64,000 nucleotides of DNA from an uncultured Flavobacteriales bacterium (GTDB lineage Bacteria; Bacteroidota; Bacteroidia; Flavobacteriales; Crocinitomicaceae): assembly GCA_946479285.1 (NCBI GenBank), contig CAMLFH010000001.1:124001-188000 (forward strand). Reading direction: 5' to 3'. This document shows, one piece after another, positions 59,353 to 64,000 of this stretch. The notes under the pieces are model-generated. The model ran no database searches, was not told the DNA's origin, and saw nothing but the letters and a program-made list of their open reading frames with translations. Numbering within the stretch: the first letter of the stretch is position 1; every line of letters starts with the position of its first letter. A program made the translations under genes and the position numbers.

Positions 59353-59430
59353 GATTTGTGTTTTATTAAGTGTAACATATTGATTACAAGTTACTAATTC
59401 TTAAAATGTCCACAAAAAAACTAATCAAGC

Positions 59431-59492
59431 AAATGATCATTCATCGATGTTAAATGAACGTTTTCGGTTCCTGAACAATTAAACGATTTTTA
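59431..59492. repeat. Upstream segment duplicated at 60545-60608
   Basis: AATGATCATTCATCGATG, then GAACGTTTTCGG, then AATTAAACGATTTTTA match 60545-60608 with few changes. Each copy lies about 60-130 bases before a small gene on the plus strand (59565 and 60671). It includes the palindrome AATGATCATT. It is probably a shared control region. Confidence 0.6.
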
Positions 59493-59520
59493 CTAAAAAA
59501 TAATTCCTAATAAACTCACA

Positions 59521-59538
59521 TATACTTAATTAAGTATA
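59521..59538. promoter_or_regulatory. Operator-like palindrome TATAC-N8-GTATA
   Basis: TATACTTAATTAAGTATA is an 18-bp perfect palindrome 26 bases before the gene at 59565. Its ends match the palindrome TATACCAAATTTGGTATA at 63035, so the same XRE-type regulator may bind both. Confidence 0.55.
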
Positions 59539-59564
59539 TTGTACCAATCTATAAATTATTCACT

Positions 59565-59774
59565 ATGCCAAAATATTATGTAAACATGAATGCTCAGCCG
59601 ACAGGTGAGCATGAGGTCCATGTAAATGGATGCTCAGAAGGAGCTAAGGCTTACAATCAGAGAGACCTAGGGATTCACCTTTCTTGTTCTTCAGCAGTCG
59701 CTGAAGCAATGAGAATTGGATATCGAACAGCTGACGGTTGTAAGATATGCAGTAAGCCATGTCATACTAGATAA
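59565..59774 (+). CDS. Small Cys/His-containing protein
   Basis: 69 residues. The start MPKYYVNMNAQPTGEHEVHV and the pattern C (NGCSEG), C (LSCSSAV), C-x(2)-C (CKICSKPC) with His residues suggest a zinc- or metal-binding mini-fold. I recall similar small proteins widespread in Flavobacteriia, usually beginning M-x-KYYVN, with no known role. The upstream region has a duplicated segment and an operator-like palindrome, and the stop is followed by a terminator hairpin. Confidence 0.75.
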   Translation: MPKYYVNMNAQPTGEHEVHVNGCSEGAKAYNQRDLGIHLSCSSAVAEAMRIGYRTADGCKICSKPCHTR

Positions 59775-59779
59775 AAAGG

Positions 59780-59807
59780 AAAAGGGAACTGCTTAGGTTC
59801 CCTTTTT
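59780..59807. terminator. Terminator hairpin, second identical copy
   Basis: Same AAAAGGGAAC, TGCTTAG, GTTCCCTTTTT sequence as at 59181. It sits between the convergent small genes at 59774 and 59807 and can serve both. Confidence 0.8.
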
Positions 59808-59956
59808 CATTTCTTGTTAAGTTCCTTGCATCTAGTGCAAAGTCTCTTACCTCCTTTTCCGGGACGGACATTTTCTGTTTCGATATTGTTCCCTACAACA
59901 CAGTTTCTGTTGTTATGATACACACTGGTTTCTTTTACTGAATGATACTCTTTCAT
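59807..59956 (-). CDS. Small zinc-ribbon-like protein
   Basis: 49 residues from the ATG at 59956; earlier ATGs at 59980 and 59992 would give up to 61. The sequence VYHNNRNCVVGNNIETENVR with RLCTRCKELNKK has one cysteine, then a C-x(2)-C pair, and a histidine, fitting a small metal-binding fold. No family was recognised. It resembles the neighbouring 59565 gene in size and cysteine spacing, so the two may be related functionally. Confidence 0.55.
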   Translation of the reverse strand: MKEYHSVKETSVYHNNRNCVVGNNIETENVRPGKGGKRLCTRCKELNKK

Positions 59957-60040
59957 GATATTCAAATATTTGATTTTCATAAAGTTCAGCATTAATTTTA
60001 ACTTAAAAATAGTTATAGTGTATCTTTACAATATTCCAAT

Positions 60041-60075
60041 AAAAATGGGGCTAATATGAATTAGCCCCATTTTTT
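60041..60075. terminator. Perfect 14-bp-stem terminator
   Basis: AAAAATGGGGCTAA and its complement around TATGAA. On the minus strand it lies 18 bases past the stop of the 51-residue frame at 60093-60248, supporting that frame as a gene. It also faces plus-strand transcription. Confidence 0.8.
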
Positions 60076-60092
60076 AATTTCCCTCGCAGAAG

Positions 60093-60248
60093 TTATTTCT
60101 TTCTCTTCTTCTGCTCGCTTTCAGCATTTATTTTAGCTATTATAATCATTCTGTAATTACGAATACATGTAACCACAACATGAGAACTTGCTAGAACAAT
60201 CGCACTATCTAAATCCATATTTCTTAAAAGTTTAAGAATTGGGTTCAT
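60093..60248 (-). CDS. Possible 51-residue protein
   Basis: Begins MNPILKLLRNMDLDSAIVLA and ends with a charged tail ESEQKKRKK. An amphipathic helix and a beta-like VVVTCIRNYRMIII follow. No ribosome site or promoter was clear, but a strong terminator follows the stop. It is preceded, in its direction, by about 200 bases of nearly C-free sequence. Unknown function. Confidence 0.4.
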   Translation of the reverse strand: MNPILKLLRNMDLDSAIVLASSHVVVTCIRNYRMIIIAKINAESEQKKRKK

Positions 60249-60268
60249 GTGCTTACGCACACCGACTT

Positions 60269-60475
60269 TTGGCTCTTTATTCTTATTTATCTTCTAGCTT
60301 AATATCTTTTCTCAATTTTTCTACTTACGTATCTTACTTATTCTTAAACTCTTAACTATATATCTTATTTCTTTCTTATGGACTCTCTTTATTCTCTAGT
60401 CTAACTTAGTTTTCTTACTTACGCTCAATATTCTTAATAACTCTGCTAATCTCTTTATCTTCTTATTACAAGCCG
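60269..60475. other. Strand-biased low-complexity region
   Basis: On the plus strand this stretch has very few G residues (roughly six between 60300 and 60470) and many TCTTA/CTTAC words; the minus strand is purine-rich. No frame with an ATG runs through it. It lies upstream of the 51-residue frame. Leader RNA, decayed gene or simple repeat are all possible. Confidence 0.45.
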
Positions 60476-60544
60476 GGAAACCCTATTCGGTGAATAATGT
60501 CAAAGATAAGAATTTTTCATGCCTTAAAAAATTGATAACCAACT

Positions 60545-60608
60545 GAATGATCATTAATCGATTTAGGATGAACATTTTCGGTTTCTGGATAATTAAAAGA
60601 TTTTTATA
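60545..60608. repeat. Second copy of the duplicated upstream segment
   Basis: AATGATCATTAATCGATT, GAACATTTTCGG and AATTAAAAGATTTTTA correspond to 59431-59492. It lies 62 bases before the gene at 60671. Confidence 0.6.
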
Positions 60609-60670
60609 TCCTTTACTTATCTGATTTCTTTAGTATGTTCGGATGAATAACACGCTCTAATCACAATGTA

Positions 60671-60889
60671 ATGCACGATTCAAAGCAAGAAAAAAACCTT
60701 GAATGGTTCACAGTTAATTACCCTGACACAAAGGAACGAATCTTACATATTAGCGATCATCTACATTACCATGTTGATGGCAAAGTATCAATATCAGATG
60801 AGATTAAAAATGAATTACTCGAAGCAATTAATCAATATTGGGCTGATACTATTGGACTGGATATAAAAGAATACTTAAGTGAGGACTAA
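60671..60889 (+). CDS. Hypothetical acidic protein
   Basis: 72 residues, with no signal or membrane segment. Mostly helical, with WFTVNYPDTKERILHISDHL and ELLEAINQYWADTIGL. No family was recognised. It ends four bases inside the convergent neighbour. The duplicated segment upstream links its control to that of the gene at 59565. Confidence 0.6.
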   Translation: MHDSKQEKNLEWFTVNYPDTKERILHISDHLHYHVDGKVSISDEIKNELLEAINQYWADTIGLDIKEYLSED

Positions 60890-61194
60890 TTTTCTTCTGA
60901 GAAAAAAACAATGAACTTAGAATTTTCTGATTCAAACCCAGCGTCTTTGATATTATGTTTTCTTGTTAGATTTCTTATTGCTTCTAATCCTATAGAATGA
61001 GATGCGACTTCATATGAATGTCCATCTGGTGAGTCATTCAATTTTACAGAATATGTTCGAGAAACTTTAGCATCAATGTCCATGTGCTTTCTACTTAGAA
61101 TCAATGTGTTCATACATGTTTCAACATCAGCAACGGTTCCTGATTTCAGAAAGTGTCTTATTACCCCTTCATTTAACAGTTCTAGTGGTTTCAT
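60886..61194 (-). CDS. Hypothetical protein in the XRE operon
   Basis: 102 residues, no signal or membrane segment; a mixed alpha/beta pattern with MNTLILSRKHMDIDAKVSRT and VASHSIGLEAIRNLTRKHNI. It starts three bases after the stop of the XRE regulator gene, so the two are co-transcribed. No family was recognised; it could be an effector or partner protein of the regulator. Confidence 0.65.
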   Translation of the reverse strand: MKPLELLNEGVIRHFLKSGTVADVETCMNTLILSRKHMDIDAKVSRTYSVKLNDSPDGHSYEVASHSIGLEAIRNLTRKHNIKDAGFESENSKFIVFFSEEN

Positions 61195-61197
61195 ATA

Positions 61198-61566
61198 TTA
61201 TTTGTTTTTAGCTATTTCTCTCAAAAATACAATCTCTTCTTTCATCTCAGTAATCATTCGCTCATAAACCTCTCTTTCATTTGCGGATGGGGAGATATTC
61301 ATTTGGGTTGCAGCATTACCTCCCTGTTGTTGGAAGTTTTGTTGAATGTAAACTTCATCCTCCCCAAGCAATGTAACAAGACTTACACGCAAAATACCAG
61401 CTATTTCTTTCAGTCTACCAAGTGTGGCTTTATCCGGATTCTTTTCAATATTTGAATATGCCTGTTGTGTAATACCAAGTTGAGTTGCAACATAGTCTTG
61501 GTTGTAACCCAAATTCTCACGGATCACGCGAATTATATCACTTACTGGGATTTGATTGTTTCTCAT
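61198..61566 (-). CDS. XRE-family transcriptional regulator
   Basis: 122 residues. An N-terminal helix-turn-helix (GYNQDYVATQLGITQQAYSN) of the XRE/Cro type is followed by a linker with polar residues and a C-terminal helix (YERMITEMKEEIVFLREIAK) fit for dimerisation. A 19-bp palindrome ten bases upstream of its ATG is the likely self-operator. The target beyond itself and its operon partner is unknown. Confidence 0.88.
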   Translation of the reverse strand: MRNNQIPVSDIIRVIRENLGYNQDYVATQLGITQQAYSNIEKNPDKATLGRLKEIAGILRVSLVTLLGEDEVYIQQNFQQQGGNAATQMNISPSANEREVYERMITEMKEEIVFLREIAKNK

Positions 61567-61575
61567 GAAGCGAAT

Positions 61576-61594
61576 TTACAAATGACATTTGTAA
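61576..61594. promoter_or_regulatory. Operator of the 61566 XRE gene
   Basis: TTACAAATGACATTTGTAA is a perfect 19-bp palindrome (centre GAC), ten bases before the ATG. Another TTTACAAG half-site follows. Confidence 0.65.
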
Positions 61595-61662
61595 TTTACA
61601 AGTTTAAGCCATTCATAATTAGTTCAGAAAAATGGAGTTTTGGGTTTTACAACATTCTGAAT

Positions 61663-62136
61663 ATGAAAAGACTGCTATTTGCTACTATTATCCTATTAAC
61701 TGCTTGTCAACCAGAGGAAATTACACCAAACACACCACAACCTAATAATCCAACTCCAAACCCAACTGACACTACCGGAACGGATACAATCTATACCTCA
61801 TATATGTTGTTCGAAATGTTCAACAATTCAACAGGACAAAATCTGAAGAACACTGTTGATTCAATCACATTCGATAATCAAGCAACTGGATTCCATAAAG
61901 CTTGGTCAAATTCCATCAGCTGGCATGATGTGAATAATTATGGTGCTCCCGGGAACTACACTAAATGTTATATCCCAACTCCAACCTATGGAGATCAGGT
62001 CCAAACAATTGTTTACTTCAGCTCAGGAGAACAAAAGAACTGTTGGGTAACTTATAATGATCTAGCCGGAGGATCAAGCGTGTCAATCATTACTTCATTC
62101 GGAACAAATACATACGTTCACACACGCGCTTACTAA
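61663..62136 (+). CDS. Lipoprotein of unknown function
   Basis: 157 residues from the ATG at 61663, chosen because it begins the lipoprotein signal MKRLLFATIILLTAC (C15 lipidated). A Pro/Thr-rich linker (NTPQPNNPTPNPTDTTGTD) leads to a compact beta domain ending in CWVTYNDLAGGSSVSIITSF. It resembles small secreted C2/Ig-like domains but no family was recognised. The next lipoprotein gene begins four bases later, probably co-transcribed. Confidence 0.65.
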   Translation: MKRLLFATIILLTACQPEEITPNTPQPNNPTPNPTDTTGTDTIYTSYMLFEMFNNSTGQNLKNTVDSITFDNQATGFHKAWSNSISWHDVNNYGAPGNYTKCYIPTPTYGDQVQTIVYFSSGEQKNCWVTYNDLAGGSSVSIITSFGTNTYVHTRAY

Positions 62137-62139
62137 ATC

Positions 62140-62736
62140 ATGAGATATTACACTTTAATTATGATCAGCATATTGCTATGCTTTTCTTGTACTACAAATA
62201 CCAAGGATCAACCAAAAAAACAGAACATTCAGATAGCTGCTATTACGGAATCGAAACCTGAAGTTGAAACCAATATTTCAGCAGAACCAAATGTTATTGA
62301 AACGGATGAGCCAGTATCATATGAAGAACCAATTGAGAAAGTAATATACAATTCTTATGAAAAGCTATCAGGAGCAATTAGACAATGGAAAGTAGTATTG
62401 TATTCTGATTATACAATTAAGGTTTTCTCTACCAAATGGGATTTGGAATTTAAAGAATCAGAGAGTTTTATTCTGGAGAGCGAATATTACCCAATCCGGC
62501 ACGAGATCAAATCAAATGGAGATATCTATATCACATGTGCAACAACCTATAGAGAGGCAGACAAAATGAATCATCAATATACAGCTATGTTCTCAGTTGA
62601 GCAATCCTTTGTTAGGTTCAATGCTGTATTTGGGAAAGGGGGTACTGATAAAGCCTATAGCAATTTGAATTATATCAGCCTCCCAAATGAAAGTAGCCAC
62701 TTTGAAGGAGTTGGATATGTGAAGAATGATCTGTAA
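62140..62736 (+). CDS. Second lipoprotein of unknown function
   Basis: 198 residues with lipobox LLCFSC (C17). A Glu-rich linker follows, then a beta-rich domain (YEKLSGAIRQWKVVLYSDYT, SNGDIYITCATTYREAD). No family was recognised. It ends near the convergent XRE gene. The two lipoproteins form a small operon between two XRE regulators. Confidence 0.65.
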   Translation: MRYYTLIMISILLCFSCTTNTKDQPKKQNIQIAAITESKPEVETNISAEPNVIETDEPVSYEEPIEKVIYNSYEKLSGAIRQWKVVLYSDYTIKVFSTKWDLEFKESESFILESEYYPIRHEIKSNGDIYITCATTYREADKMNHQYTAMFSVEQSFVRFNAVFGKGGTDKAYSNLNYISLPNESSHFEGVGYVKNDL

Positions 62737-62745
62737 TGTGCCGAA

Positions 62746-62976
62746 TTAATCTTTGACTAAATCTTCAATAGCTACCCCCAAAATGGTAGTTATTCTTTTA
62801 TAAATTAAGATCGAAGCATTCTGTTCACCTGTCTCAATCCGAGCCACTTGCGGCTGGCTTGTACCCATCGATTTAGCTAAATCTCCCTGTGTAATTCCAC
62901 TTTTTTTACGAATTTCTTTTATTCGTAACCCAATGTTTATTAGGTAGTTATCTTCTTCTGTTGTAGTTTTTTTCAT
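62746..62976 (-). CDS. Small XRE-family regulator
   Basis: 76 residues, a single XRE helix-turn-helix: KEIRKKSGITQGDLAKSMGT, SQPQVARIETGEQN, with TTILGVAIEDLVKD at the end. Such short proteins act as Cro-like repressors or antitoxin-type regulators. Two palindromes lie upstream in the divergent region shared with the DUF2130 gene, so it probably represses itself and that gene. Confidence 0.88.
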   Translation of the reverse strand: MKKTTTEEDNYLINIGLRIKEIRKKSGITQGDLAKSMGTSQPQVARIETGEQNASILIYKRITTILGVAIEDLVKD

Positions 62977-63001
62977 GTTAAGTCACATTTTTTAGGCAAC
63001 C

Positions 63002-63025
63002 GTGAAAAGCAACTTGCGTTTTCAC
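63002..63025. promoter_or_regulatory. Inverted repeat upstream of the XRE gene
   Basis: GTGAAAAGC and GCGTTTTCAC pair around AACTT. It lies 26 bases before the XRE ATG; a second possible operator. Confidence 0.5.
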
Positions 63026-63034
63026 AAATACAAA

Positions 63035-63052
63035 TATACCAAATTTGGTATA
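63035..63052. promoter_or_regulatory. Operator between XRE and DUF2130 genes
   Basis: TATACCAAATTTGGTATA, an 18-bp perfect palindrome between the divergent starts, 38 bases before the DUF2130 ATG and 59 before the XRE ATG. Confidence 0.65.
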
Positions 63053-63089
63053 AAATGAAATAGTATTCACTAATTTAAATTAACAAGTT

Positions 63090-64000
63090 ATGAACAGAAA
63101 ATTACAAAACAAGAATTTAAATTGTCCTAATTGCGGGACAGAACTGAATGTTGACTCGCTGATGATCTCTCAATTCAGAGATTCCATTAGAAAAGACCTA
63201 AGAGATGAAATGAATGAACGTGAACAAGAACTCCAATCCAAACAAGATGAATTCGATGCGATAGCTAAGTCCTTTGCAAAGGATAAGGCTGAATTGGAGA
63301 AGCGTGTTCAAGAACAAGTAAGTGAACGGATTTCAACTCGTGAAGCTGAAATTAAGTTGGAGATTGGCCGGAAAGTTCAAGAAGAGACTGCCACTCAATT
63401 ACAGGAATTAGAAGACCAGCTTATAACGAAGTCCAAGCAGCTGAAGTCTGCCAATAAGGATAAGGCTGAATTGGTAAGACTGCAACGTGAGCTTGAAGAA
63501 CAGGAAGCCCGTATTGTACTCCAGAAGGAACAGGAACTTACCAAACGATTGGATGAGGCTAAAGAATTCATTCGCGAACAAGTTTCTCAAGAAAATCAGC
63601 TCCGGATGAAAGAGAAGGAAAAGCTCATATCAGATTTGAAAACTAAGTTGGATGAAGCTAAGCGTAAGGTTGAACAAGGTTCAATGCAAATGCAGGGAGA
63701 GATTCAGGAGTTAGAGATTATTGATATTCTTCAGAACGCATATCCTTTCGATGAGATTACTCAGTCAAAGAAAGGAGCAAACGGAGCTGATATTCTCCAG
63801 CAAATCAACACGCAATATGGTGTGAAGATTGGCAGCATTTACTATGAGAGCAAGCGTACTCAAGCATACGTAGATAAATGGATTCCGAAGTTGAAGAATG
63901 ATAACCTATCCGTTAAAGCAGATATTTTGGTTCTGGTAACAGAGACCTTACCAAAAGGCATTACCAGATGGGGAATTGTAGATGATGTATGGGTTTGTGA
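63090..64000 (+). CDS. DUF2130 family protein, cut by the window end
   Basis: At least 303 residues, the C terminus lies outside. The N terminus has CPNCGTEL, a zinc-ribbon-like pair. A long charged coiled coil (about 30-200) precedes the DUF2130 core: GANGADILQQINTQYGVKIG, IYYESKRTQAYVDKWIPKLK, KADILVLVTETLPKG. The D-x(n)-YESK pattern looks like a PD-(D/E)XK nuclease fold. Function of the family is not established; some members lie in defence or mobile regions. A divergent XRE regulator with a shared operator controls it. Confidence 0.88.
   Translation, partial: MNRKLQNKNLNCPNCGTELNVDSLMISQFRDSIRKDLRDEMNEREQELQSKQDEFDAIAKSFAKDKAELEKRVQEQVSERISTREAEIKLEIGRKVQEETATQLQELEDQLITKSKQLKSANKDKAELVRLQRELEEQEARIVLQKEQELTKRLDEAKEFIREQVSQENQLRMKEKEKLISDLKTKLDEAKRKVEQGSMQMQGEIQELEIIDILQNAYPFDEITQSKKGANGADILQQINTQYGVKIGSIYYESKRTQAYVDKWIPKLKNDNLSVKADILVLVTETLPKGITRWGIVDDVWVC

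Noticed and set aside
60476..60500. GCCGGGAAACC string considered as part of a structured RNA
   Set aside because: No stable paired structure could be drawn around it by eye and no reverse transcriptase or partner gene is nearby.
1..64000. CRISPR array, rRNA or tRNA genes
   Set aside because: No regularly spaced direct repeats and no rRNA or cloverleaf-like sequence were noticed on reading both strands; a covariance search would be decisive.

Overview
The window looks like a chromosomal segment of a Bacteroidota bacterium, most likely Flavobacteriales and possibly close to Fluviicola/Crocinitomicaceae (the family-level guess is inference). The signs are: secreted proteins with C-terminal type IX secretion (T9SS) sorting domains, many TAnnTTTG -7 promoter boxes often only a few bases before the start codon, few Shine-Dalgarno sites, and typical gene pairs (yicC-gmk-nadD, DUF4286-rsmA, TraR/DksA-lspA, imelysin-diheme oxidoreductase). 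No rRNA, tRNA or CRISPR array was seen.

Layout. 0-15 kb: yicC(partial)-gmk-nadD, a SWIM/SNF2 helicase, a GT-C-like membrane protein, an AddB-like nuclease, several small conserved genes, and tryptophan 2,3-dioxygenase. 15-24 kb: an imelysin/diheme-cytochrome lipoprotein pair, OmpA, a T9SS-secreted subtilisin and DUF1345. 25-31.6 kb: a tandem duplication of [sigma-70-like factor + large membrane-anchored anti-sigma-like protein]. The two large proteins share their ends but carry different redox modules in the middle, a DsbD-alpha-like domain in one and a cytochrome c domain in the other. 31.7-36 kb: dps, a 551-bp inverted-repeat element carrying a GxxExxY PD-(D/E)XK-type gene, and leuS with a dispersed palindromic repeat translated in frame. 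36-46.4 kb: a TPR histidine kinase and LytTR regulator, lepA, bestrophin and polysaccharide genes. 46.4-59.1 kb: riboflavin synthase, a MopE-like Asp-rich T9SS protein, rsmA, lspA, Fic, M61 peptidase, kdsB, pth and a desaturase. 59.2-64 kb: an A+T-rich accessory stretch of small unknown genes, two XRE regulators with palindromic operators, duplicated upstream segments and a DUF2130 protein cut by the window end.

Two things stand out. First, the duplicated sigma/anti-sigma-like loci with exchanged thiol and heme modules suggest paired redox-responsive regulators. Second, the GxxExxY element at 32.3-32.8 kb has a 111-bp gene-less relative at 13.4 kb. Both share terminal inverted repeats and subterminal hairpins whose stems differ while the CCTACCGGT loop is nearly constant. 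This looks like a small mobile or regulatory repeat family. Everything here was read by eye; family assignments rest on recognised motifs, not on database searches.
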